NCBI RefSeq assembly: GCF_900010755.1
Contig: NZ_CZJT01000085.1
Coordinates: forward strand, 62,001-126,000
Reading direction: 5' to 3'
DNA length: 64,000 nucleotides
Source: Paeniglutamicibacter antarcticus
Lineage (GTDB): Bacteria; Actinomycetota; Actinomycetes; Actinomycetales; Micrococcaceae
Shown here piece by piece: positions 52,233 through 60,469 of this stretch (position 1 is the stretch's first letter; each line of letters starts with the position of its first letter). The translations under genes and the position numbers were made by a program. The notes beneath the pieces are model-generated. The model saw nothing but the letters and a program-made list of their open reading frames with translations. It made no database searches and had not been told where the DNA came from.

Positions 52233-53773
52233 GAAATTCCGTCCCGCTGCGGGGAATAGACGCGCAGTTTCCCGCGCAACACGGTGAACTCCGCGGACCT
52301 GACACCGGTCAGCGGCTCGCCGTCCACGGCCAGCACCAGCGGCCCGTCGACCGCCTCGAAGACAACCCGGGTCGCCTCCCTCAGGTGGGTGACCTTGGTG
52401 GTGGAAACCGTGCCGGTGAGCACCGCCCAGAGCAGCCGCAGCCTGTCAAAGGACTTGTCCGCACCGAGCATGCGGACATCCAGCTGGCCGTCATCGAGCA
52501 CGGGCCGGGCCAGCGGAGCCATGTCCCGCGGGTAGTAGCGCCCCCTGCCCAAGTACACGATCCACACCTTGTGCACCACCCCGTCGATCTTCAGGGTGGT
52601 GGGCGAGTCGACGGCGAAGGTGCGCAGGCCAGCCACGAGCCCCGCCAAGGGTTTGCCGAGCGATCCCTGGAGCCGTTCTCGGCGGCGCACCAGGTTCGGA
52701 TAGACCCCGATGCTTGCGGTGTTGAGCATTGCCAGCTCGAGGGTTTCGCCCGCCTCCGCCAGACCGCGCACCACGCTGACGTGTCCCAGGTCGGAGGATA
52801 CCGCGGACCCCGCGGAGGCTGCCGATACACCCGCGGCAAGGTTGTGCGCACCGGCGTCGCGGGCAAAGTGGTTGAGCGTGCCCCCGGGCAACACCAGCAG
52901 TGGCAGCGAGCGCTCGATGGCGATGGCCGCCGCGGTGCCCACCGTGCCGTCCCCGCCCCACACGCCCAGGGCGATGGTTCCGGGCCCGTCGGCGATCTCG
53001 CGGATCGCTGCGGCAACGTCGGAGCCTTCCTCGATTTCCACGATGTGCGCGTCGGGGAAGCTCTCGCGCAGCAGCTCGATGGTCCCGGCGGAATATGAGC
53101 CACCCAGGGTGTTCACGGCGATGCCCAGCCCCGCACCACCCTGCAGGGCGGGCGCCTCGACCATGGTGCGGGACACCGGCGGGGCCGTTTGGCGTTCCGG
53201 CCACCAGTTGCGCGTCAGCAGCGCCGCCCCGGCACCGATCGCGGTGCCAAAGACCACGTCCGAGGGCCAATGGGCACCCGTGTGGACCCTGGAATAGGCC
53301 ACGGCGGCGGCCACTGGCGCAAGCGCAGCGCCGAGCCTCGGGGACACCATTCCGGCCCCCAGGGCGAAGGCCGCAGCGGAGGCCGAATGCCCCGAGGGCA
53401 AGGACGAGCTGGTGGGTTGCGGATGCACGAACCGGAAGACCGGCAGATCCGCGGGCAGCGGCCTCGCCCGTGGGAGCAGCGTCTTGAAGACCAGGTTGGT
53501 CAGCGCCGAGGCCGTTCCCAGTGCCAGCAGCCCGTGCACCGCGGCACGGCGCGATGTGCCGGGGACCAGCGCGAATCCGCCGGCAACGGCGAACCAGAGC
53601 TTGCCGTTGGTGGCCGAGGCGGAGAGGGCACTGAAGAACGTGTCCTGCGGGCCGGAGGGCTGGCGCGAGACGGCACGGACCAGGAATCGGTCGAATGCGG
53701 CCACCCGGCCCGGTCCCCTGTGCAACATGCCTCGCATCCACCCACCGTATGACATTTGGTGGGCGGAGGTCAT
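52229..53773 (-). CDS. Bifunctional PAP2-phosphatase/diacylglycerol-kinase-like fusion protein
   Basis: 514 residues. N-terminal PAP2 domain (about 60-185) with phosphatase motifs KTLLPRARP, SSSLPSGHSASA and SRVHTGAHWPSD (catalytic His residues) in membrane helices; C-terminal DAG kinase catalytic domain with GGDGTVGTAAA and PGGTLNHFARD. Fusions of this kind are known in actinobacteria and probably act on phospholipid or isoprenoid phosphates at the membrane. The two activities appear opposed, so one may be regulatory. Start ATG 53773; 53755 is possible. Confidence 0.93.
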   Translation of the reverse strand: MTSAHQMSYGGWMRGMLHRGPGRVAAFDRFLVRAVSRQPSGPQDTFFSALSASATNGKLWFAVAGGFALVPGTSRRAAVHGLLALGTASALTNLVFKTLLPRARPLPADLPVFRFVHPQPTSSSLPSGHSASAAAFALGAGMVSPRLGAALAPVAAAVAYSRVHTGAHWPSDVVFGTAIGAGAALLTRNWWPERQTAPPVSRTMVEAPALQGGAGLGIAVNTLGGSYSAGTIELLRESFPDAHIVEIEEGSDVAAAIREIADGPGTIALGVWGGDGTVGTAAAIAIERSLPLLVLPGGTLNHFARDAGAHNLAAGVSAASAGSAVSSDLGHVSVVRGLAEAGETLELAMLNTASIGVYPNLVRRRERLQGSLGKPLAGLVAGLRTFAVDSPTTLKIDGVVHKVWIVYLGRGRYYPRDMAPLARPVLDDGQLDVRMLGADKSFDRLRLLWAVLTGTVSTTKVTHLREATRVVFEAVDGPLVLAVDGEPLTGVRSAEFTVLRGKLRVYSPQRDGIS

Positions 53774-53875
53774 CCATGTGAGGTGTTAATGTTTTCCGCG
53801 TGCGTCCGCAACGATCGCCGCGCCGGTCCCTGGTTTCCGCCCGCCCGGGGATCTTCCCCTCGGCACCTTAGCTGC

Positions 53876-54094
53876 TTACCCGCTCAGCTCTTCGGCTTCC
53901 CAACGCAGCAGGTCCCCCGGCTGGCAGTCGAGCACCGCGCACAGGGCCTCGAGGGTCGTGAATCGCACGGCCTTCGCCCGCCCGTTCTTAAGCACCGCCA
54001 GATTGGCGGGGGTGATGCCGATGCTCTCGGCGAGCGCGCCGACGGACATCTTGCGCTTGGCAAGCATGAGGTCGATGTCTACGACGATCGGCAT
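53876..54094 (-). CDS. Small XRE-family DNA-binding protein (YozG-like)
   Basis: 72 residues, essentially one helix-turn-helix: MPIVVDIDLMLAKRKMSVGA, then LAESIGITPANLAVLKNGRA and FTTLEALCAVLDCQPGDLL. Its ATG overlaps the stop of the DUF2975 membrane protein (TGATG). In firmicutes and actinobacteria this pair (yozG/yoaS-like) is conserved. It probably represses the operon through the 27-bp palindrome at 54598-54624. Confidence 0.92.
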   Translation of the reverse strand: MPIVVDIDLMLAKRKMSVGALAESIGITPANLAVLKNGRAKAVRFTTLEALCAVLDCQPGDLLRWEAEELSG

Positions 54095-54570
54095 CAGATC
54101 ACCTCTTCGAGTTCGGAGGCCATGCCCGTGGCCTGGCCCAACAGCTTGCGCATCACCAGGACCACCAGTGCCATCCCGGCGACCAACAGGCCGGCTCCCC
54201 CAATGAGCAGCACGACCCCGGGGGCCACATCCTCGCCGGGCGCCAGCACCACCCCCAGCCCGAAGAGCAGCAGTGCCGCGGCGGTGACCGCCCCGATCAC
54301 CACATCCACGTAGCGGAAGGCCGCCGTCGAAAACACGGTGCCCCGGCGCACCATGGTCGCCAGGCGCCACACGCAGACGATCACCACCTGCACTGCCACG
54401 ATCCCCAGGATCGCCATGACGATGACGGGGATGCGCACCGCATCGATGCCCGGCCCGAACTCCGCCAGGTCCGCGGCCAGCAGCGGGACCATCACGATCT
54501 GCACAAAAAGAGTCCCGGCAAGCGCAAGCGCCAGCACCGTGCGCAGTGCGTGAATTGTCATGTTTCCCAT
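54094..54570 (-). CDS. DUF2975 four-helix membrane protein
   Basis: 158 residues with four membrane helices (LALALAGTLFVQIVMVPLL, VIVMAILGIVAVQVVIVCVW, VVIGAVTAAALLLFGLGVVL, VVLLIGGAGLLVAGMALVV). Motifs WRLATMVRRGTVFS between helices 2 and 3 are those of DUF2975 proteins. GGAG five bases before the ATG at 54570. Coupled to a small XRE regulator; the function is unknown. Confidence 0.92.
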   Translation of the reverse strand: MGNMTIHALRTVLALALAGTLFVQIVMVPLLAADLAEFGPGIDAVRIPVIVMAILGIVAVQVVIVCVWRLATMVRRGTVFSTAAFRYVDVVIGAVTAAALLLFGLGVVLAPGEDVAPGVVLLIGGAGLLVAGMALVVLVMRKLLGQATGMASELEEVI

Positions 54571-54597
54571 GGGGTCTCCTCGTGTCGAACAACGACC

Positions 54598-54624
54598 AAA
54601 ACCTATCGTTAAACGATAGGTTTT
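54598..54624. promoter_or_regulatory. Perfect 27-bp palindrome upstream of DUF2975-XRE operon
   Basis: AAAACCTATCGTT and AACGATAGGTTTT are perfect 13-bp arms around one A (54611). It lies 28-54 bp before the DUF2975 start, in an otherwise GC-rich region, and probably overlaps the promoter. Likely the binding site of the coupled XRE protein. Confidence 0.85.
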
Positions 54625-54785
54625 GCAAGGCGGGATCATGACATCAAGGTGGACCCAAGACCCGAGGTGAAGATCCGGCTGGTTCGCCGGGTGGCACACA
54701 ATGCCGAATGAAGCACCGTTGACGGCCACCGGCGGCCGAGGGCTGGTGCACTCGCCCCATGACCGTGGAAACCGCCTGCCGGATG

Positions 54786-55058
54786 CTAGTCGAGCCTTCC
54801 AAAGGAGCCCGCCGCATCGAGCGGAATCCGCTCCCGCTTCGTGGACATGACCAAGAACGCCACCCCCGCGAGCAGCACGGCAATGGCGAGGCCAAGCAGG
54901 GCCAGATCGCCCGGGGTGGAGGGGCAACCCGCGGAACTGTCATCGATCTCCGGACAGCTCCGCCACGGCTGCAAAAACATCACGACGCCACCCGCGGATC
55001 CTGCGAGCGTCAGCAGAAGTCCCAGCGTCACAAACGCTGCCTTACCAGAAGCTTTCAT
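54786..55058 (-). CDS. Small two-helix membrane protein, unknown
   Basis: 90 residues: helix 1 (AAFVTLGLLLTLAGSAGGVVMFL), a short extracytoplasmic loop with two Cys (SCPEIDDSSAGCP) that could form a disulfide, helix 2 (LALLGLAIAVLLAGVAFLVM), and a charged tail. GC-rich codons suggest coding; the ribosome site is weak. No family recognised. Confidence 0.7.
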   Translation of the reverse strand: MKASGKAAFVTLGLLLTLAGSAGGVVMFLQPWRSCPEIDDSSAGCPSTPGDLALLGLAIAVLLAGVAFLVMSTKRERIPLDAAGSFGRLD

Positions 55059-55295
55059 GCTTCATTCGAACACGCCAACGCGGTCTTCATCTGCATCTTA
55101 AGGATGAGAAACGCATGCAGCGGCATTGAGCCCGGCAGGAAGCCTTCGGCAATCCAGTCCTGGTCAATGCGGAGAAGATGCCCACCCGTCGAGCTGCGAC
55201 TTGCGTCGCGGCAAGGGTCCTGAAGTAGCCGGGTCGAAAACCCCAAGCCCCACACCCGGCACCCGCTACCGGCGGTTGGCGTGCCTAAGCCCCTC

Positions 55296-55781
55296 CTACG
55301 AGGCCAGCACCGCATCGATCTGACCCATCGCCTCGCGCATGCCCTCTTGCATTCCCATCTTGACCATCTCTTCAAGCTGTTCGAGGCTCTCGAACGAACT
55401 GGTGGTGGTCATCCGAGTGATGTCTCCGTCGGCCTCGAGCGCCACGGTGCAATGCGTGGTGCCGAGGAACCCGCTGGGTTCGCCATCGTCACCGGCAAAG
55501 CCGTCGTCGAACTCAAGGGTGTTGGGCGCCTGGATCGTGGTGGTCTTCCACCATCCGCCGGCCTTCTCGCCCTCCGGGCCGGTCATGTAGTAGCGGGATT
55601 CGCCACCCGGCACGAAGTCGTGCCGGACAAAGGTGGCCGGCCAGGTCGGTGGGCCCCACCAGCGTTCGAGCTGGCGCGGGTCTTCCCAGATGCGCCAGAC
55701 GCGCTGTACATCTGCCGCGAATTCTGCGACGAAGGTGAGCGTGAGGTTTTCGGTGTCCTTGTGCGTGCTGATGACGGTCAT
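55296..55781 (-). CDS. SRPBCC-family protein, AHSA1 domain
   Basis: 161 residues. START-like fold with LTFVAEFAADVQRVWRIWED, PRQLERWWGPPTWPATF, GGESRYYMTGPEGEKAGGWW and TRMTTTSSFESLEQLEEM. These are the hallmark positions of the AHSA1 proteins paired with ArsR regulators. Its ATG overlaps the regulator stop (ATGA). Second such pair in this window; ligand unknown. Confidence 0.94.
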   Translation of the reverse strand: MTVISTHKDTENLTLTFVAEFAADVQRVWRIWEDPRQLERWWGPPTWPATFVRHDFVPGGESRYYMTGPEGEKAGGWWKTTTIQAPNTLEFDDGFAGDDGEPSGFLGTTHCTVALEADGDITRMTTTSSFESLEQLEEMVKMGMQEGMREAMGQIDAVLAS

Positions 55782-56128
55782 GATTCCATTCCTTGGGACG
55801 GTTCGGAGAGGAGTTCACCGATTCGATTGGCTCGCTGCCGCCAGATGTCCTCGTAGGCATCAAGCAGCTGCGCCGCGCGGTGCAGCATCGCCGGGTTACC
55901 GTGCACGAGCTGCTCCCTTCCGCGCTTTTCCTTGGTGATCAACGAGGCCCTTTCCAGCACCGCGACGTGCTTTTGCACGGCCGCGAAACTCATCCGGTAG
56001 CGCTTCGCCAGTTCCGAGACCGACTGCTCCCGCAGCATCGCCTGCTTGATGATGTCGCGCCGGGTAGCATCCGCCATGGCCTGGAAGATGCGGTCGATCT
56101 CGAGTTCGCTAAGTTCATGTACAACCAT
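55778..56128 (-). CDS. ArsR/SmtB-family transcriptional regulator
   Basis: 116 residues from the ATG at 56128 (MVVHELSELEIDRIFQAMAD). Winged helix: ATRRDIIKQAMLREQSVSEL, recognition helix MSFAAVQKHVAVLERASLI, wing TKEKRGREQLV. No metal-binding Cys. The start codon lies inside a palindrome (56120-56137), the usual operator of this ArsR-AHSA1 class, so DNA binding would block its own promoter. The extra nine codons up to 56155 are probably untranslated. Confidence 0.92.
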   Translation of the reverse strand: MVVHELSELEIDRIFQAMADATRRDIIKQAMLREQSVSELAKRYRMSFAAVQKHVAVLERASLITKEKRGREQLVHGNPAMLHRAAQLLDAYEDIWRQRANRIGELLSEPSQGMES

Positions 56129-56137
56129 TTGGTTGTA
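56120..56137. promoter_or_regulatory. ArsR-type operator overlapping the start codon
   Basis: TACAACC-ATTT-GGTTGTA, perfect 7-bp arms. It includes the ATG of the regulator (minus strand), implying a leaderless or very short-leader transcript and autorepression. Confidence 0.8.
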
Positions 56138-56446
56138 GGTTACGCCCGTGGACAAGCCATGCGCAAGGGGGTATCCGGGCCAATTTCCAGCGCACCGTCA
56201 CAGTAAGCGGAACCGCCGCCGGAAGACTTCTTGTCTGCACAAGCAGGCTCCGGATTTCCGCTGTAGTTAAGGGAAACTCCAGGTGGACTCCGGGCGCTAA
56301 ATGGACGCCGGGTGAACGTTTGCCGTCGCTGTCTGAACAAGTGCGCGGTTTCATTGATTCGCCCCCGACCTGCTGGAGAAGATGGTCAAGGTCATTCGGA
56401 ATGACCCGAATTCGACGCCCACCAAAGATCACTTCAGGAGAAACCC
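56138..56446. other. Intergenic region between ArsR and the phosphodiesterase gene
   Basis: About 310 bp, no supported gene. Holds the divergent promoters and the palindrome at 56390-56406. Confidence 0.5.
56390..56406. promoter_or_regulatory. 17-bp palindrome upstream of the secreted phosphodiesterase
   Basis: GGTCATTC-G-GAATGACC is a perfect dyad 41 bp before the GTG start. Candidate operator, maybe for phosphate control, though it does not resemble the direct-repeat PHO box. Confidence 0.5.
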
Positions 56447-57991
56447 GTGTCTTCATCACCACGCATCCGCACGTCGGTAGCGGCGACAGTATTGGCTCTG
56501 GCCGTCGTCGTCCCCACGGCGGCCCATGCCATGCCAACGGCACCGCAGGTGTCCACTGCCGCCAAGAAATCCACCCCCACCTACAACGGACTGCCCTCGG
56601 GCGTACAGAAGCAAAAGACGCTCGTCATCGGCCTTGACGGCGCCTCCGCGGCACAGATCAACGAGAAGAACACCCCGAACCTGGCCGCATTGGTCAAGAA
56701 CGGCATGCTCGCGAAGTCGAACCTGTACGCAAACCCGATGGCGCCCACAGTTTCGGGTGCCGGCTGGTCGACGATCGCCACGGGCGTCTGGCCGGACAAG
56801 CACAAGGTCCCGGACAACTCGTTCGCCAACCCGAACTACGCCCAATACCCGGACTATCTCACCCGCCTGGAAACCGCGCGCGCCCAGAGCTCGACCTTGG
56901 TGGTCGGCACCTGGTCGCCGATCCCGCAGAAGGTCTTCGGGGAAAAGGCCGACCTGCGTCTGAGCGGCGGGAACGACGCGGGCACCACCGCCAAGACCGT
57001 TGACTACCTGAAGAACGGCAACCCGGACAGCACCTTCGTGCACCTGGACGAGATCGACGGTGCCGGACACAGCAGCGGAAGCTCCTCGGCCGCCTACGCC
57101 ACGGCCCACGCTACGGCCGATGCGCAGATCGGGCAGATCCTGGCGGCCGTGAACGAGCGCAAGACCAAGAAGAGCGAAAACTGGCTGGTCGTGGTGACCG
57201 CCGACCACGGGCACACCCCCGGCGGCGGGCACGGCGGCAGCAGCACCGGGGAACGCGCGACGTTCGTGATCGCCCAGGGCAAGGGCATCGAGTCCGGATC
57301 GGTGCGGCACGACGTGAAGATCTCGGACATCGCTCCGACGGTCCTCAAGCACCAGGGCGTGCGCCTCGAGGACGATTGGCAGCTGGACGGCCATGCGATC
57401 GGCTCGATCAAGGCCGACGACTTCGATTCGCTGCGCCCGCACCTGTTGACCGGCGTCGATGAGACCAAGCCCGGCGCGACAACCACGGGGTGGACCAACA
57501 CTGCCCCGAACGGCTGGAGCATCGACAACTCGGCGATGCCCGCCGGCGGGGTGACCGAATGGCGCGGCTGGTCCTTTGCCACGGACGAGTTCTGGACAAA
57601 CACCGACTTGAACCAGGGCCGGGAAACCAGCGTGCACAACCGCAACGTCTTTGCCGTGGCCGACTCGGATGAATGGGACGACAAGGCACACGCGGCCGGA
57701 CAGTTCGATTCGACGTTGATCAGCCCGGCCTACAAGGTTCGCGGCGGCAAGAGTGCGACGCTGTCCTTCGCCTCGAATTACCGCATCGACGGACCGCAGA
57801 GCGGCGAGGTGTTCGTCAGCTTCGACGGCGGGGAACCTGTCTTGGTGAAGTCCTACGACAAGAACTTCAACGGGGTGGAAACCCTCACGTTCGAAGTCCC
57901 CAAGAAGGCAAAGCACGCCAAGGTCTCCTTCCGCTACACCGGTACCAACAGCGCCTTCTGGACCGTGGACCAGGTGGCCTTCAAGAAGTAG
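56447..57991 (+). CDS. Secreted alkaline-phosphatase-superfamily phosphodiesterase
   Basis: 514 residues. Sec signal peptide (about 1-28, ends AHA). The catalytic domain has nucleotide pyrophosphatase/phosphodiesterase-type metal sites: LVIGLDGAS (Asp), MAPTVSGAGWSTIATG (nucleophile Thr), HLDEIDGAGH, and TADHGHTPGGGHGG. The C-terminal 150 residues form a beta-rich jelly-roll-like domain (LISPAYKVRGGKSATLSF, FWTVDQVAF). Acts outside the cell, likely releasing phosphate from nucleotides or phosphodiesters. GTG start with AGGAG at proper spacing. Confidence 0.92.
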   Translation: MSSSPRIRTSVAATVLALAVVVPTAAHAMPTAPQVSTAAKKSTPTYNGLPSGVQKQKTLVIGLDGASAAQINEKNTPNLAALVKNGMLAKSNLYANPMAPTVSGAGWSTIATGVWPDKHKVPDNSFANPNYAQYPDYLTRLETARAQSSTLVVGTWSPIPQKVFGEKADLRLSGGNDAGTTAKTVDYLKNGNPDSTFVHLDEIDGAGHSSGSSSAAYATAHATADAQIGQILAAVNERKTKKSENWLVVVTADHGHTPGGGHGGSSTGERATFVIAQGKGIESGSVRHDVKISDIAPTVLKHQGVRLEDDWQLDGHAIGSIKADDFDSLRPHLLTGVDETKPGATTTGWTNTAPNGWSIDNSAMPAGGVTEWRGWSFATDEFWTNTDLNQGRETSVHNRNVFAVADSDEWDDKAHAAGQFDSTLISPAYKVRGGKSATLSFASNYRIDGPQSGEVFVSFDGGEPVLVKSYDKNFNGVETLTFEVPKKAKHAKVSFRYTGTNSAFWTVDQVAFKK

Positions 57992-58295
57992 GCACCGCCC
58001 GCGACGTGTCCGCCCGCGCGGTGTCAGGGCGATGCGCCGGTGTGTTTGCCCGTCGGGGAATCACACCGGCGCCTTGGCGGCCCGGGGCCAACGGCCCGGT
58101 GGCGCTCAACGGCAGGGTGCGGGTGTATTCGGTTCCCCACAGCGTGCGCGACCCGGCACAGGTAAGGTCCATCCGGGCGATGAAGGCGGGGTCCAGGTGC
58201 CCAAACCGTGGCAGGCAGAGCGCCACGGTGGCCTCAGGGTAGTGGTTGCAGAGGCCGGGACCAAAGAGGTGGCGGACGGAAACAACGCTGGCCAT
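57981..58295 (-). CDS. Putative small protein (104 aa), uncertain
   Basis: Minus-strand frame with strong GC3 bias over the first 75 codons: MASVVSVRHLFGPGLCNHYP, LPRFGHLDPAFIARMDLTCA, SRTLWGTEYTRTLPLS. GAGAG lies six bases before the ATG. The last 30 residues are Arg/Thr/Pro-rich and overlap the phosphodiesterase end. No family recognised; it could be a gene remnant. Confidence 0.4.
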   Translation of the reverse strand: MASVVSVRHLFGPGLCNHYPEATVALCLPRFGHLDPAFIARMDLTCAGSRTLWGTEYTRTLPLSATGPLAPGRQGAGVIPRRANTPAHRPDTARADTSRAVPTS

Positions 58296-58456
58296 GGGGC
58301 GCTCTCACTGTTCGTGGGGTACCTCGCAGCTCCCACCCTGGGCCGCACTTCGGGAAATCCGGGCCTGTGTTGCGCAGGCCACGGGGGCCGTCGGTTGGCA
58401 TCGTCGATGGACGACTGCCGCTGGCATCTGCTGTTGGCGTCGGGGCAACCCGCAGC

Positions 58457-59209
58457 TCAACGATCCGGCCGGTAGACGGCGATGATCACGCCGGTGGTCG
58501 TGGTGATGGCCTCGACCAGCTTGAACTCGGTGCGCGGCAGCCCTTCGGCAAACATCCGTTCCCCTCGGCCCAGCACCAACGGGTGGATCAGCAACGTGTA
58601 CTCGTCAACCAGCCCGGCACCCATCAGCCCGTGCAGCAGCTTCCCACTGCCCATGCACAATAGGTCTGGTCCAGGCAGCGCCAGGAGTTCGGCAACGGCC
58701 TGGACCGCGTCGCCGGGCAGCAACCTGGAGTTCGCCCAGGCCAGCGGATCGTGCAGGGTGCGTGAGGCCACGTGTTTGGTCAGCGTGCCGAGCAGTGCGG
58801 AGAACGGGTTGTCTTCCTGGGTGGGCCAGAACGCCGCGAAGTCTTCCCAGGTGCGCCGGCCCAGCACGAGTTCGTGGATGCTCCCCATGCCACTGCCGAG
58901 GTATTCGCCCAGCACCACATCGGCGTAGGCCTGCGCCCAGCCCCCCTCCCCGAATCCGTGTCGGGTGTCCTCGTCCCTGCGGCCCGGGCCCTGCATGACG
59001 CCATCAAGGGTCAGGTTGTTCAGCACCGTAAGCTTGCGGGCGCTCGCCCGGGGCACGGTCACGGAACCCGAGTCCAGGGTGTCGGGTTCCCCGGCACGGC
59101 CGCCGACTTCAAGCGCGTCCCGCACCCGCTCATCGCTGGGGATTTCCCCATGCGGGGCCCTGCTGTACAGCTTGCTGTACCGCTCGTCCTCATGGTGGTG
59201 GTTGCCCAC
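58457..59209 (-). CDS. RibD C-terminal-domain/dihydrofolate-reductase-like protein
   Basis: 250 residues. From residue about 58 it has the RibD_C/DHFR-like fold: KLTVLNNLTLDGVMQGPG, ELVLGRRTWEDFAAFWP, DLLCMGSGKLLHGLMGAGLVDEYTLLIHPLVLGRGERMF, in pieces. Probably an NADPH-dependent reductase, substrate unknown. The GTG at 59209 has GGAGG five bases upstream, giving a 55-residue His/Glu/Arg-rich N-terminal extension (MGNHHHEDERYSKLY) unusual for the family; a GTG at 59056 would give the usual length. Confidence 0.85.
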   Translation of the reverse strand: MGNHHHEDERYSKLYSRAPHGEIPSDERVRDALEVGGRAGEPDTLDSGSVTVPRASARKLTVLNNLTLDGVMQGPGRRDEDTRHGFGEGGWAQAYADVVLGEYLGSGMGSIHELVLGRRTWEDFAAFWPTQEDNPFSALLGTLTKHVASRTLHDPLAWANSRLLPGDAVQAVAELLALPGPDLLCMGSGKLLHGLMGAGLVDEYTLLIHPLVLGRGERMFAEGLPRTEFKLVEAITTTTGVIIAVYRPDR

Positions 59210-59322
59210 GGTGCCCTCCAGGTGAAGTATGCGATCACCTCAACCGTGGCACTGCGCCGCGCCGTTGACAAGAGCTGATCCGCACCAGCTCTTCGCCCCG
59301 GTCACCGTCGGGCCAAACCAGA

Positions 59323-59358
59323 ACGGGGCCGCCGAACCATGTGGTTCGGCGGCCCCGT
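59323..59358 (-). terminator. 17-bp hairpin after the LLM flavoprotein gene
   Basis: Arms 59323-59339 and 59342-59358 are perfect complements (ACGGGGCCGCCGAACCA type). It lies 23 bp downstream of the minus-strand stop at 59381. Confidence 0.85.
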
Positions 59359-59380
59359 GATAATTCCGGCAGCAGCGTTG

Positions 59381-60424
59381 TTACTTGGCCGCGAGCAGGC
59401 GTTCGACGCGTGGCTTGACCTCGGTGGCCAGCAGCGTGATCGATTCGAGCAGCTGCTCCTGCGGGATGCCTCCGATGTCCATCTGCAGGAAGTGGCGCAT
59501 ATGCCCCAGGTAGCCGTGCAGGTGCACGATGCGCTCGGCGACCTCGTCCGGCGAGCCCACGTAGTAGGCACCCGGGGCATCGGCCTGCGCCAAGTAGGCG
59601 CGCTTGTCCGGAGCCGGCCAACCGCGCAGGCGGCCCATTTCCACGTTCAGGTTGTGCCATCCCGGGTAGAAGCGCTCCAGGGCTTCCTTCTTGGTCGGTG
59701 CCACGAATCCCAGTGCGCCAACCGAGACCTTCAGGGATTCCGGGACGTGCCCTGCTGCGGCACCGGAGCGTCGGTAGAGCTCGGCCAGCGGGGCAAAGCG
59801 GTGCGGGGCACCGCCGATGATGCCGTAGGACACCGGCAGGCCCAGCTGCCCGGCGCGGGCCGAGGAACTTGCATTGCCGCCGGTGGCCAGCCAGATCGGC
59901 AGCTTCCCGGAGGCCGGGCGCGGCACCACGGCCAAGTTGTCCAGCGCCGGGCGCACGGTGCCGGACCAGGTGACGTTTTCGGTCTCGGAGTTGTTGATGG
60001 TCATCAGCAAATCGAGCTTCTGGGCGTAGAGGTCGTCGTATTCCTCGAGGCTGTGCCCGAAGAGCGGGAAGGTCTCCACGGAGGAGCCGCGGCCCGCGGT
60101 GATTTCCACGCGCCCGCCACCGGAGATGACATCTGCGGTGGCGAACTGCTGGAAGATGCGCACCGGGTCGTCGGTGCCGATGATGCTTGCGGCGCTGCCG
60201 AGCTTGATCCGCGTGGTGGCCGCGGCCGCGGCCGCAATCATGGCGCCGGGCGAGGACGCGGGCATGGTGGTGGTGTGGTGCTCGCCCACGCCGAAGTAGT
60301 CGAGGCCTGCCGCGTCGGCGTGCTTGATGGCCGCGAACAGGTTCTGCACCGCCTCTGTGGTCGAGCGCAGCGAGCCGTCCGCGTTGCGTTGTGAATCGCC
60401 AAAGCTGTAGGCGCCGATTTCCAT
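59381..60424 (-). CDS. LLM-class flavin-dependent oxidoreductase
   Basis: 347 residues, luciferase-like TIM barrel. Seen: MEIGAYSFGD, DYFGVGEHHTTTMPASSPG, GSAASIIGTDDPVRIFQQFAT, GRVEITAGRGSSVETF and the C-terminal MDIGGIPQEQLLESI. It uses FMNH2 or F420H2 to oxidise a small compound. Close in type to the group placed beside F420/NADPH reductases and MarR regulators; the reductase gene lies 45 bp upstream in the same operon. Substrate unknown. Confidence 0.93.
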   Translation of the reverse strand: MEIGAYSFGDSQRNADGSLRSTTEAVQNLFAAIKHADAAGLDYFGVGEHHTTTMPASSPGAMIAAAAAATTRIKLGSAASIIGTDDPVRIFQQFATADVISGGGRVEITAGRGSSVETFPLFGHSLEEYDDLYAQKLDLLMTINNSETENVTWSGTVRPALDNLAVVPRPASGKLPIWLATGGNASSSARAGQLGLPVSYGIIGGAPHRFAPLAELYRRSGAAAGHVPESLKVSVGALGFVAPTKKEALERFYPGWHNLNVEMGRLRGWPAPDKRAYLAQADAPGAYYVGSPDEVAERIVHLHGYLGHMRHFLQMDIGGIPQEQLLESITLLATEVKPRVERLLAAK

Positions 60425-60469
60425 GTGGTGCTCTCTCTTTCGGTCAGGAAGTGTATGGGGGTGTGCGTT

